A DNA stretch of 21,264 nucleotides from Mariniphaga sp964624645 (GCA_964624645.1 CAZVAD010000040.1:1-21264), one strand, 5' to 3'. Shown: positions 10,101 through 17,948, counted from the first letter of the stretch. The notes: generated from the sequence alone by a model not told the origin. A program made the numbers and translations.

Positions 10101-10213
10101 TGGCGCTGGCTGTCATTGGCGGACTGGTTACATCAACAATTCTAACCTTAGTGGTTATTCCCTGTGTGTATGACATTTTTGACAGGATAATAACCTTGTT
10201 TGCAAAAAAGTAG
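7127..10213 (+). CDS. RND efflux transporter permease (AcrB/HAE type), first of two
   Basis: Inner membrane proton-driven pump of 1028 residues, normal full length for the family. It shows TM1 at the N-terminus, two large periplasmic loops (about 35-335 and 560-860), and two six-helix bundles. In TM4 the proton-relay motif reads GMLVDNAIVV with Asp411 followed by Asn412, where AcrB has two Asp. In TM10 AVNN (Asn930, Asn931) stands where AcrB has Lys940-Asn. Such DN/NN pairs are, from recall, common in SwrC-like RND pumps, so this need not mean inactivity. The ATG at 7127 follows the adaptor by 35 nt and the stop codon is 1 nt before the start of the next pump. The substrate cannot be told from sequence; drugs, bile acids or lipids are possible. 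Confidence 0.94.
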   Translation: MKKLTRFSVNYPVTILMIVLAVILLGYISFGRLGVDLFPDLNSPRIFVEIKSGERPPEEMEKQFVENIEALAIRQSDVTQVSSIIRVGTAQVTVEYSWNKDMDEAFLDLQKALNTFAGNSEIDEIRITQHDPNTAPVMLIAVKHNEITDMNEIRKVAENYIRNELIRLEGVAEVELSGQEESEIIIETNHYRLEAQNLSVDELSNRIQNFNRSVSGGRISEMGIQYIIKGVRLLNDIQDFENLIVGYKAVSAETGSQAQAERAPVFLRDVATVTMANKEPANIVHFNGERCIGLSVYKESRFNTVKAVEQISDAMVNIQRALPGYTLHQVSNQGKFISSAIGEVKNTALIGILLAVFVLFLFLRRIGTTLIVSIAIPISIIATFNLMYFNNLTLNIMTLGGLALGAGMLVDNAIVVLENIFRNHESGLSAKDAAIQGTAEVGGAITASTLTTIVVFLPIVYLHGASGELFKDQAWTVAFSLLSSLFVAIFVIPALYHRFYKNKTTPTKKQSVQVTGYGRFLQKVLKMKWMVVLITTIVVVGSFMLVPYIGTEFMPKTDSREFTMKLKMQEGTKLSRTEATVKTIESILVEYLGDDLDKLYSHSGPSTGISGDASAVFQGENTAQVKIVLRDNPGKTADQVIADMENLTRDIPGLEISFEEEQSTLKSILGTDEAPVVVEVRGEELSEIDDILVQVKEKMAGIPGLLNVQTSTEEGAPEVEVRVDRIRAGMYNLNIGTVISQIQDQLEGKNAGQLEKAGDMRDITIRVPEKGLNEIHNLTINSGGQVFRLSEIADISFGFSPKEIHRKNQSRTGKVTAQLDKEVALDQVSAKIRLETAGIDLPANYRILVTGEEEKRQESMSSLSFALILSIILVYMVMASQFESLIHPFTILLTIPLAVIGSILTFFILGNTLNMMALIGIIMLAGIAVNNSIILVDRINQLIREGMERKDAIIYAGQQRIRPILMTSLTTILALLPLTFGFGENAALRSPMALAVIGGLVTSTILTLVVIPCVYDIFDRIITLFAKK

Positions 10214-10214
10214 C

Positions 10215-13200
10215 ATGAAGTTTATAATAAACAGAAAAATCCTGATCAGTATGTTGTTTACCGGGCTGACCCTGCTCGGTTACATCTCCTATAAACAACT
10301 GCCGGTGGAACTTATGCCCAATGCTGAGCTCCCCATGCTGTTCGTGCAGATCAATTCGCGGATTGAGGTGGATCCTGCCTATATGGAAAATCAGGCAGTC
10401 ATTCCCATCGAAGGGGCCGTCGGAACCATGGAGGGAATCGAAAGCATGGAGACTTCGCTGAATAACCGCACGGCATCCATTCAGGTAAACTTTAATCAGA
10501 ACGTCAACTTTAAATACACTTTCCTGAAGTTGCAGGAAAAAATAAATCAGGCTGCCGACAATCTGGATGACAACTTCACGGTTTCGGTAAATCGTGTGAA
10601 TATCCAGCAGCTCTCCAATCAGTTTATGGAGTTGCAGGTCAGGGGCAGTGGCGGAACGGACAGGCTACGCAACCTGGTGAATCAGGAAATTGCCGCCGAA
10701 TTTGAAAATATTGACGGAATTGCTTCGGTTTCGGTTTTTGGCGGGCAGGAACGCTCCATTGAAATCACTTACGACAATGCAGCCTGTGAGGCGTATGGCA
10801 TCACCCCGTCGCAAATCAGAAATGCCGTGGCTTCCGGGTCAACCAACCGCACTTTTGCGGGCTACCTGCATGAAAACCAGATGCAATATTTCGTACATGT
10901 CACCGCTGAATACGATCAGGTTACCGATCTGGAGAATATAATTGTTGCCGAAGGTCCCGTTTACCTGAAAGACATTGCAACCGTCTATTTTGGGGTAAAA
11001 GAGGAGGAGAGCATCAGCAGGGTGAACGGCCTTGATGCCGTTTCCATTATGTTAGTCAGCGATTCCCAGTCAAACCTCATTGACCTTTCTGCCAAAGTGC
11101 AGGAGCGGATTGGCATCATCAATGAAAAATATGCATCGCAGGATGTGGAAATCGTAGTGCAGACCAATACTGCCGAAACCATGAAAAAGAACATTGACCA
11201 GATTATGAATCTGGCGCTTGTTGGCGGATTACTGGCCATTTTCGTGCTGTGGATTTTCCTGAAAAACCTGCGTATTGTTTCAATAATCGCACTGGCCATC
11301 CCCATTTCGGTATTTACCGCCTTCAACCTGTTCTATGCCTTTAATGTAAGCATAAACAGCCTTACGCTTGTGGGGCTTGTGCTGGCCATCGGTATGTTGC
11401 TTGACAACAGCGTGGTGGTGCTTGAAAACATTTACCGGCTCTCCGGGAAACGGTTCAGTCCCGAGCAGGCGGTTATTCAGGGAACCACCGAGGTGTGGCG
11501 CTCCATTGTTGCTGCCACATTGACAACGGTAACCGTGTTTCTGCCTTTCCTGTTTTCTTCGGAATATATGATCCGGCTGCTGGGAAGCCATATTGGCGTC
11601 TCCATCATTTCAACACTGACCGTTTCGCTGTTTGTTGCCCTGCTGCTCGTTCCCATGGCAGCACATCTTTTGCTGAAAACCAAAACATCTCACAATATTT
11701 TCTATGAAAAAGTCACCACCGATAACCGGATTGTACAGATTTATATTCTATTGCTGAAAGCGAGTATGCGCGCACCGATAACCACCGTTGTGGGGGCAAT
11801 CACACTCTTTTTCATCACCATTTTCAGCGTATTGGCCATCAATGTCAACAAACTGGAAGAAGTTCAGGAAGACCGCTTCCCGATTTACGTAACAATGCCC
11901 ACAGGCTCAACCCTGAGTGCCACCGACCTTGTTGTTGCCGAAATTGAAAACCGGCTGGAGGAGGTTGAAGAAAGGCAGGATGTCATTGCCAATATTCAGG
12001 AAGAAGATGCAATCATTACGGTAATCCTTCAGGAAGATTATAAAAAGATGAAAGGCCGGACGATTGCAGAAATCAAATCGCAGGTGGAGGGATTGGTGAA
12101 AAACATTGCTCAGGCGGAAATATCGCTAACCGGAGCTGCATCCGGTTCGCGGTTTGGCGGGGGAAGAAGCAGCGGAATGGAAAATTTCGGCAGATTCCTT
12201 GGTATCGGAACCAACCGCGAACGTATCGTAATCAGAGGAGAAGATTTTGAAGTGATGAAAGGGGTTGCCGAGGATATCCAATATTATGTTGAAAATCTTG
12301 AATCCATACGAAACGCCAGTGTCAGCGTATCAAGAAACCGTCCGGAGCTGCATCTCTACTTCAATCAACTGCTGCTCACGCAATTCGGATTGAATCTGAA
12401 CAATATCTCAAACGAGCTTGGCTCCTTCACCCGCGAGTTTACTTCGGGTGTGAATTTCAAACAGGGCAATGAAGAATATGGCATCATCATAAAGGAAAAA
12501 TTATCAGAGGAAGAAGAAAAGCGGGAAAAGGATATTGATGATCTGAGAAGAATGCCTGTCAGCGCAGGACAAGGCTCAACTTTTGAATTACAGGACATTG
12601 CAGACCTGGTATATGCAGAAGGAATGGCCAGTATAACCCGTGTGAATCAGGAAAAACAGATTGAACTTTTCTACAGTTTTGTTCCTGAGGCGCAACAGTC
12701 AAAAGACCTTCTGGAAGGCTACAGGCTCGAAATTGATGAGATTGTAGCCGCCTATAAAATACCACCGGGTGTTGCCATTGAAGTGATTCACGAAGAAGAC
12801 CAGTTTTCGGAATTCTACTTTTTGATTGCTGCCGCATTCATTCTCATTCTGATGATTCTTGCCTCCGTGTTTGAATCGCTGACCACTCCTATAGTGCTCA
12901 TGTTTTCCGTCCCTCTGGCTGCCATCGGTTCTTTTATTGCACTGATTTTCACCGGAAACAATCTTTTTAATGCCAATACGCTCACAGGTTTTCTCATTCT
13001 GTTGGGCGTCGTGGTCAATAACGGAATCATCCTGATTGACTATACCAACATTTTAAGGAAACGGGGAGACCGCAAATCACGTGCGCTGATTACCGCGGGA
13101 CTGTCTCGCGTGCGCCCGATTCTGATTACCGCCATAACGACCATTGTGGCCATGTTCCCGCTGGCGCTCGGGCAATCGGAATATGTGGGCGCCATCGGAG

Positions 13201-14930
13201 CACCATTTGCCATCACAGTCATCGGAGGGCTTTCCGTGAGCACATTGCTGACTTTGGTTTTTGTGCCAACGCTCTATTTTGGAATGGAAAACGCAATCAA
13301 CTGGCTCAAATCACTCCACTGGAGTTTAAAGGCATTGCAGTTGGTATTGTTTGTAATTTCCGCCCTTTATATCTTTTTCAAAATTGATTCCTTTATCTGG
13401 CAATTGCTGGCTTTCATGCTCGTCACCGTGCTGATCCCCGGAGTTCTGGCTTTCGTTCTGACCAGTCTCCGGCAGGCAAGCACATCGGTTATCGACAAAA
13501 ATGAACCGATACGGATTGTGGTGCAGAAACTGGTAAAAATTTACGACCGCGACCATCGCTTTGTCCGCGAATGGAAAGCCGGAATAAAAATCAGGGAACG
13601 CGCCGGATTATTGAAAGATTACAAAAATATACGCGATTTTTACGACCTCATCTGGCAAATTCCTTTTTTTGGATTTCTCATTTATTTCACCTTTTTCTAT
13701 CTGTCCTCCAATTTCTGGATGCTGGTGATGTCCCTTGCGCTCTATTTTTTCCTGTTCATTCTTTCAAAACCCTTGTTACAGGTTTTGAAAAATAGGCATG
13801 AGTCCACATCCAGACCGGCTTACCTCAAAGCTGGCCGGATCATTCAACGCATCATCTACTGGGGTGTTCCTGCAGTTTTTCTGTTTGTTTTCTTCAGGCG
13901 CTGGGAGAATACGGGCATGGTGATTTTTGTCGGGATTCTTTGGTTTTTGGCGCTGGTTATCCACAGCACGGGAGATTATATTCACAATAAGCACTTGAAT
14001 ATTGCACGGATTGAAGGCCGTTTCGGCAATTTGCGGCGCTGGTATTTCACCACTGTCCGGCAGATTCCGATAATCGGAAAGCGCAAAGTTCCTTTCCGTG
14101 CGCTGAACGGCGTTTCGCTCGAAATAAAAACCGGCATGTTTGGTTTGCTTGGCCCCAATGGCGCCGGAAAATCCACCATGATGCGGATTATCTGTGGAAT
14201 CCTTGAGCAGAGCTACGGAAAAATATGGATAAACGGACTGGATACTCAAAAGCACCGGGAAGAGTTGCAGGGACTAATCGGTTACCTGCCGCAGGCTTTT
14301 GGAACCTATGAGAACATGTCGGCATGGGAGTTCCTTGATTATCAGGCTATCCTGAAAGGAATCAAGGATATAAAAACCCGGGATGAACGTCTTGAGTATG
14401 TATTGAAAAGCGTGGGCATGTTTGAACGCAAAGATGATAAAATCGGGTCTTTCTCAGGGGGAATGAAGCAGCGCATCGGCATTGCGCAGATTCTGCTGAA
14501 TCTGCCCCGGATTCTGATAGTGGATGAGCCCACGGCAGGCCTTGATCCGCGCGAACGCATCCGATTCAGGAACCTGCTTGTGGAGCTGAGCCGCGAGCGG
14601 GTGGTAATTTTCTCCACACATATCATCGAGGATATTTCCAGCTCCTGCAACCAGGTGGCGGTAATCAACCGCGGCGATCTGAAATATTTCGGTACGCCCA
14701 ATGACATGGTTCGCATGGGCGACGGATTTGTATGGCAAATGACCATTCCGGCAAAAGAGTTTGACAACTTTGCAAACAAACAGCTGATTATTCATCACCT
14801 GCGCGATGGCGACAATATTAAAATCAGACTACTTTCAGAAGAAAAGCCGTCGGACGATGCCATATCCGTCTCATCTAACCTGGAAGACGCCTACCTCTGC
14901 CTGCTCAAAGATTTTGTTAAAAAAAGCTGA
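10215..14930 (+). CDS. RND pump fused to six extra TM segments and an ABC ATPase
   Basis: Hybrid inner membrane protein of 1571 residues. Residues 1-1030 form a complete RND pump: TM1, two periplasmic loops, TM4 motif GMLLDNSVVV with Asp397-Asn398, TM10 motif VVVNNGIIL with Asn935-Asn936, and TM12 near 1010-1028. Six hydrophobic segments follow (about 1040-1057, 1061-1085, 1148-1164, 1167-1183, 1213-1227, 1235-1250), with a charged loop at 1086-1145. A full ABC ATPase occupies about 1290-1571: Walker A GPNGAGKST 1313-1321, signature SFSGGM 1412-1417, Walker B IVDE ending Asp1437-Glu1438, switch His1469. All catalytic residues are kept. A Gly/Ser-rich stretch lies near 641-655. The ATG at 10215 is chosen; it lies 1 nt after the previous stop, while an upstream TTG at 10200 would overlap it. 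The fused ATPase probably serves the small permease 5 nt downstream. Confidence 0.93.
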   Translation: MKFIINRKILISMLFTGLTLLGYISYKQLPVELMPNAELPMLFVQINSRIEVDPAYMENQAVIPIEGAVGTMEGIESMETSLNNRTASIQVNFNQNVNFKYTFLKLQEKINQAADNLDDNFTVSVNRVNIQQLSNQFMELQVRGSGGTDRLRNLVNQEIAAEFENIDGIASVSVFGGQERSIEITYDNAACEAYGITPSQIRNAVASGSTNRTFAGYLHENQMQYFVHVTAEYDQVTDLENIIVAEGPVYLKDIATVYFGVKEEESISRVNGLDAVSIMLVSDSQSNLIDLSAKVQERIGIINEKYASQDVEIVVQTNTAETMKKNIDQIMNLALVGGLLAIFVLWIFLKNLRIVSIIALAIPISVFTAFNLFYAFNVSINSLTLVGLVLAIGMLLDNSVVVLENIYRLSGKRFSPEQAVIQGTTEVWRSIVAATLTTVTVFLPFLFSSEYMIRLLGSHIGVSIISTLTVSLFVALLLVPMAAHLLLKTKTSHNIFYEKVTTDNRIVQIYILLLKASMRAPITTVVGAITLFFITIFSVLAINVNKLEEVQEDRFPIYVTMPTGSTLSATDLVVAEIENRLEEVEERQDVIANIQEEDAIITVILQEDYKKMKGRTIAEIKSQVEGLVKNIAQAEISLTGAASGSRFGGGRSSGMENFGRFLGIGTNRERIVIRGEDFEVMKGVAEDIQYYVENLESIRNASVSVSRNRPELHLYFNQLLLTQFGLNLNNISNELGSFTREFTSGVNFKQGNEEYGIIIKEKLSEEEEKREKDIDDLRRMPVSAGQGSTFELQDIADLVYAEGMASITRVNQEKQIELFYSFVPEAQQSKDLLEGYRLEIDEIVAAYKIPPGVAIEVIHEEDQFSEFYFLIAAAFILILMILASVFESLTTPIVLMFSVPLAAIGSFIALIFTGNNLFNANTLTGFLILLGVVVNNGIILIDYTNILRKRGDRKSRALITAGLSRVRPILITAITTIVAMFPLALGQSEYVGAIGAPFAITVIGGLSVSTLLTLVFVPTLYFGMENAINWLKSLHWSLKALQLVLFVISALYIFFKIDSFIWQLLAFMLVTVLIPGVLAFVLTSLRQASTSVIDKNEPIRIVVQKLVKIYDRDHRFVREWKAGIKIRERAGLLKDYKNIRDFYDLIWQIPFFGFLIYFTFFYLSSNFWMLVMSLALYFFLFILSKPLLQVLKNRHESTSRPAYLKAGRIIQRIIYWGVPAVFLFVFFRRWENTGMVIFVGILWFLALVIHSTGDYIHNKHLNIARIEGRFGNLRRWYFTTVRQIPIIGKRKVPFRALNGVSLEIKTGMFGLLGPNGAGKSTMMRIICGILEQSYGKIWINGLDTQKHREELQGLIGYLPQAFGTYENMSAWEFLDYQAILKGIKDIKTRDERLEYVLKSVGMFERKDDKIGSFSGGMKQRIGIAQILLNLPRILIVDEPTAGLDPRERIRFRNLLVELSRERVVIFSTHIIEDISSSCNQVAVINRGDLKYFGTPNDMVRMGDGFVWQMTIPAKEFDNFANKQLIIHHLRDGDNIKIRLLSEEKPSDDAISVSSNLEDAYLCLLKDFVKKS

Positions 14931-14935
14931 AAGAA

Positions 14936-15655
14936 ATGAAACAAAAACTCAATATCGCAAACAGCCTCAGAAACTCGGTGAGAATGATCAGATACAACCT
15001 GAAGATTATTTTTGCCGGCAGGTTTATCTGGTTTCTCATTGCGGCATTTGCATTTTTCCTTCTGTTTGCCATTCAGACCGTCCGCACAGGCCAGCCTCTG
15101 ACTGACGGAACGGTCTATAACCTACTGATTTTTCCGGGAATCCTCATAATTTTTTATCCTTCGGTCTTTGGCATTCAAAACGATGACGACTCGCGGATTC
15201 TGGAAATCCTGTTCGGAATTCCCAACTACCGCTATAAAATCTGGCTGGTCAGGCTTTTGATGATTTATGTGCTGATTTTTCTGATTATTATCCTGTTTTC
15301 AGGCGCAGCGTCCGTTTTGCTATATAAGACCGATATTCTGGAAATGTCGTATCAGCTGATGTATCCCATTGTTTTTATGGGCTCCATGGCTTTTATGTTC
15401 TCAACCGTTATAAAAAACGGAAACGGAACGGCAGTGGTGATGGTGCTCATCGGCGTGGCGCTGATTATTTTGCAAGATGCCGTATCGCGGACTCAGTGGA
15501 ATGTCTTTATAAATCCTTTTCAGATACCGAGCAACTTCAATGAAATCATCTGGCAGGGATTAATCACCAAAAATCGTATTTTCCTGAGCTGCGGCATCAT
15601 CGTTTTTATTCTTTACGGGCTTTATAATCTACAGAAAAGAGAAAAGTTTGTATAA
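14936..15655 (+). CDS. ABC-2 type transporter permease, small subunit
   Basis: Inner membrane protein of 239 residues with about six hydrophobic segments, the size and layout of a compact ABC-2 permease. Hydrophobic runs are visible near residues 30-48, 63-80, 105-128, 140-158, 165-182 and 215-232. The stretch FGIQNDDDSRILEILFGIPN after the second segment fits the cytoplasmic coupling region that in ABC-2 permeases contacts the ATPase. It has no ATPase gene of its own; the nearest is the ABC domain at the end of the protein encoded 5 nt upstream, so the two probably form one ABC module. It is the last gene of the operon, and its stop codon is 3 nt from the stop of the convergent panD. Family assignment is by topology and context. 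Confidence 0.8.
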   Translation: MKQKLNIANSLRNSVRMIRYNLKIIFAGRFIWFLIAAFAFFLLFAIQTVRTGQPLTDGTVYNLLIFPGILIIFYPSVFGIQNDDDSRILEILFGIPNYRYKIWLVRLLMIYVLIFLIIILFSGAASVLLYKTDILEMSYQLMYPIVFMGSMAFMFSTVIKNGNGTAVVMVLIGVALIILQDAVSRTQWNVFINPFQIPSNFNEIIWQGLITKNRIFLSCGIIVFILYGLYNLQKREKFV

Positions 15656-15658
15656 ATA

Positions 15659-16009
15659 TCAGCGCAGGCGGTTGGTTTCCGTTTCCGGGAAAATAATGGA
15701 AGGATCGAAAGATTTTGCCTCTTCAAAGTCCATCATGGCATAAGAAATAATGATGACTAAATCGCCCACGGCAGCTTTGCGGGCTGCCGCACCGTTCATG
15801 CAGATGGTTCCTGAGCCGCGTTCCCCCTTGATAACGTATGTCTCCAACCGCTCCCCATTGTTGATGTTCACCACCTGTACCTTCTCGTTTTCAATGAGAT
15901 TGGCGGCATCCATCAGGTCTTCGTCAATGGTGATACTTCCGACATAATGCAGGTTGGCATCGGTTACCGTAACTTTGTGAATTTTCGATTTACAAACTTC
16001 AATATACAT
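15659..16009 (-). CDS. panD: Aspartate 1-decarboxylase PanD
   Basis: Pyruvoyl-dependent enzyme that decarboxylates L-aspartate to beta-alanine for pantothenate and coenzyme A synthesis in the cytoplasm. The 116 residues match the family length. The self-cleavage site Gly24-Ser25 is present (YVGSITID), where Ser25 becomes the pyruvoyl group. Lys9, Arg54 and Tyr58 fall at the positions known from the E. coli enzyme. The GSGTICMNGAAA stretch is the usual conserved core. It lies 10 nt downstream of panC on the same strand, so the product of PanD feeds PanC from one transcript. No separate maturation factor is seen nearby. Confidence 0.96.
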   Translation of the reverse strand: MYIEVCKSKIHKVTVTDANLHYVGSITIDEDLMDAANLIENEKVQVVNINNGERLETYVIKGERGSGTICMNGAAARKAAVGDLVIIISYAMMDFEEAKSFDPSIIFPETETNRLR

Positions 16010-16019
16010 AACACAATTT

Positions 16020-16859
16020 TCAATTCAATTCGATATTGTCAATCAGGCGCACTTTACCGCAAAAAGCCGCAATACAACCCACCTTTTTCCCCTCCCCGCT
16101 CATGGAATTCACCGGTTGAAGGTTTTCAGCATCAACAATTTCAAAATATTCAACATTCAAAAACGGGTTTTTGTTGATGGTCTGCACCACCATGTTTTGG
16201 ATTTCCTGAATGGTTTTTTTGCCAGAAAGTTCTTTTGCCCGGGTGAGCGTCTGAAAAATCAGCGCTGCATTTTTCCGCTCTTCTGTTGTGAGCAGCTCAT
16301 TTCTTGAGCTCATTGCCAGTCCGTTCTCCTCCCGGATAATCGGGCAGGCAACAATTTCAACCGGCATTTTCAGCATTTTCACCATGCTTTTGATGATAGC
16401 AAGCTGTTGAAAATCTTTCAACCCGAAATAGGCTTTGTCGGGTTTCACCATCTCAAATAATTTGCTCACCACCTGTGCCACGCCGTTGAAATGTCCCGCG
16501 CGGTATTTCCCTTCCATCACTTTGTCCAGCAACCCAAAATCAAAATTCCGGGTATCCGGCTCGGGGTAAACCGCTTCTACATCGGGAGCAAACACAATTT
16601 TGCATCCTGCCGGTTCCAGCAAATGTAAGTCAGCTTCCAGACTACGCGGGTAGCGTTTCAAATCCTCCGGATCATTGAATTGAGCCGGATTTACAAAAAT
16701 GCTTGCCACCACCACCGGATTTTCACGGACAGCAGCTTCCACCAGCGACAAATGCCCGCGGTGCAAGGCTCCCATTGTGGGCACAAAGCCCACGCTCCCA
16801 CCGCTATACTTATTCTCAAGCAAAAAGCGGAGCTCCTTTATTGTTTTAACCAGTTCCAT
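16020..16859 (-). CDS. panC: Pantothenate synthetase PanC (pantoate-beta-alanine ligase)
   Basis: Cytoplasmic ligase that joins pantoate and beta-alanine with ATP to form pantothenate. The 279 residues are of normal length. The nucleotidyl-transferase motif appears as HRGH at residues 33-36 in MGALHRGHLSLV. The KMSKS-equivalent loop is MSSRN at 183-187. Other family stretches are SIFVNPAQF, YPRSLEADL, GHFNGVAQVV and FGLKDFQQL. It starts with ATG at 16859 and is followed after 10 nt by panD, giving a two-gene operon. It is transcribed away from the GT5-like gene at 17091. Confidence 0.97.
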   Translation of the reverse strand: MELVKTIKELRFLLENKYSGGSVGFVPTMGALHRGHLSLVEAAVRENPVVVASIFVNPAQFNDPEDLKRYPRSLEADLHLLEPAGCKIVFAPDVEAVYPEPDTRNFDFGLLDKVMEGKYRAGHFNGVAQVVSKLFEMVKPDKAYFGLKDFQQLAIIKSMVKMLKMPVEIVACPIIREENGLAMSSRNELLTTEERKNAALIFQTLTRAKELSGKKTIQEIQNMVVQTINKNPFLNVEYFEIVDAENLQPVNSMSGEGKKVGCIAAFCGKVRLIDNIELN

Positions 16860-16876
16860 TCAAATAAATAACCGGA

Positions 16877-16910
16877 CAAAGTAACTAAGATTTTTTCTTT
16901 TGAGCCGCAA
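16877..16910 (-). promoter_or_regulatory. Candidate panCD promoter
   Basis: On the minus strand TTACTTTG (complement of 16877-16884) differs by one base from the Bacteroidetes -7 consensus TAnnTTTG. A TTG (complement of 16908-16910) lies 23 nt upstream, slightly beyond the usual spacing of about 20. A transcript would begin close to 16870, just before the panC ATG. Confidence 0.35.
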
Positions 16911-17022
16911 TGTCCTGTAATTTACATAAGTTTATTCCCGTCGCTTATTGCTGCGCCTGTTATGATTCGTCCTGTCCATTAAATTTCTAACCGCTTCCCT
17001 AATGCTGTGGGAATGACTATAA

Positions 17023-17053
17023 TTGGTAATTCGGTATATTTTCATTAACTTTG
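17023..17053 (+). promoter_or_regulatory. Bacteroidetes-type promoter of the GT5-like gene
   Basis: TTG at 17023-17025 and TAACTTTG at 17046-17053 are separated by exactly 20 nt, matching the TTG-N(19-21)-TAnnTTTG pattern used by the Bacteroidetes primary sigma factor. The start site would be near 17060, about 30 nt before the ATG at 17091. Nothing else is evident in the 231 nt between panC and this gene. Confidence 0.7.
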
Positions 17054-17090
17054 CAACTGTTTTAAAAAAATTCTGCGCTTATTTATTCAC

Positions 17091-17894
17091 ATGGAAAAGA
17101 AAAAGATTCTTTATATCTCACAAGAGATCACACCCTATTTACCCGAAACAGAAATGTCTGAAATTTCCCGGTATCTTCCGCAGGGAGTACAGGAAAAAGG
17201 ACGAGAGATACGCACGTTCATGCCCCGCTACGGCTTGGTTAATGAGAGGCGAAATCAATTGCATGAGGTGATCAGACTTTCGGGTATGAATCTGGTAATC
17301 AACGATACCGACCATCCGCTGATTATTAAAGTTGCCTCTATACAGACAGCCCGTATGCAGGTTTATTTTATTGACAATGAGGATTATTTTCACCGGAAAC
17401 ATATTTTTGCAAATTCCAAGGGTGAGGAATTCCCCGACAACGATGAGCGTATTCTTTTCTTTGCACGCGGCGTACTGGAAACCGTTATCAAACTCCGGTG
17501 GGCGCCCGATATTATCCATTGCCACGGTTGGATGACCGCCTTGGTTCCACTGTTCATAAAAAAATATTACTACAACAATCCGCTGTTTGTTCAGTCCAAG
17601 GTTATTTACTCGGTTTATAATGACAAGTTTAAAAAACCGCTGAACCCCGAATTGAAAGACAAGGTACTGCTTGACGGAATGTTACCCGAGCACGTTGCCC
17701 TTCTTGAAAATCCGGATTACCTCAACCTCAGCAAAATGGCTCTTGATTATTCGGACGCCGTTATCCAGGGTGCAGAAACAATCAACAGCGAAATTGGAGA
17801 ATATATCCAATCTCTGGGGAAACCATTCCTTGGGCCTCAGCCAAAAGATGACTTCATTGACACCTACGATGATTTTTACCAAACGATATGGTAG
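17091..17894 (+). CDS. Short glycogen/starch synthase-like protein (GT5 N-terminal half only)
   Basis: The 267 residues align with the N-terminal catalytic domain of GT5 glycogen synthases: KILYISQEITPY at 5-16, FMPRYG at 43-48, YFIDNEDYFHRK at 92-103, and HCHGW at 143-147. The family is normally about 480 residues; the whole C-terminal nucleotide-binding half is absent, and the 110 nt before the next gene leave no room for it, so this is not a frameshifted full gene. The KxGG(L)(A/G)DV motif for ADP-glucose is replaced by PETEMSE at 18-24, and the usual Asp in HCHDW is Gly146. Glycogen synthase activity is therefore unlikely. The position between panC/panD and a DUF4270 gene is, from recall, common in Bacteroidetes, which suggests a conserved but different role. 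Confidence 0.85.
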   Translation: MEKKKILYISQEITPYLPETEMSEISRYLPQGVQEKGREIRTFMPRYGLVNERRNQLHEVIRLSGMNLVINDTDHPLIIKVASIQTARMQVYFIDNEDYFHRKHIFANSKGEEFPDNDERILFFARGVLETVIKLRWAPDIIHCHGWMTALVPLFIKKYYYNNPLFVQSKVIYSVYNDKFKKPLNPELKDKVLLDGMLPEHVALLENPDYLNLSKMALDYSDAVIQGAETINSEIGEYIQSLGKPFLGPQPKDDFIDTYDDFYQTIW

Positions 17895-17907
17895 TTATTA
17901 AAAAGTC

Positions 17908-17947
17908 AAAAAATCAGTCGTTTTCGTAACTCCCTCATTGATTTTTT
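17908..17947 (+). terminator. Weak terminator-like hairpin after the GT5-like gene
   Basis: AAAAAATCA at 17908-17916 is complementary to TGATTTTTT at 17939-17947, giving a 9-bp AT-rich stem with a 22-nt loop and a T run in the right arm. The stem is weak and the loop long, and the following bases belong to the candidate promoter of the next gene. Termination is possible but uncertain. Confidence 0.28.
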
Positions 17948-17948
17948 A

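Noticed and set aside
13776..14255. 159-codon minus-strand open frame opposite the RND-ABC junction
   Set aside because: It raised the question of whether the fusion is a misread join of two genes. The plus-strand frame is continuous, with hydrophobic segments and then a full ATPase, so the antisense frame is a shadow.
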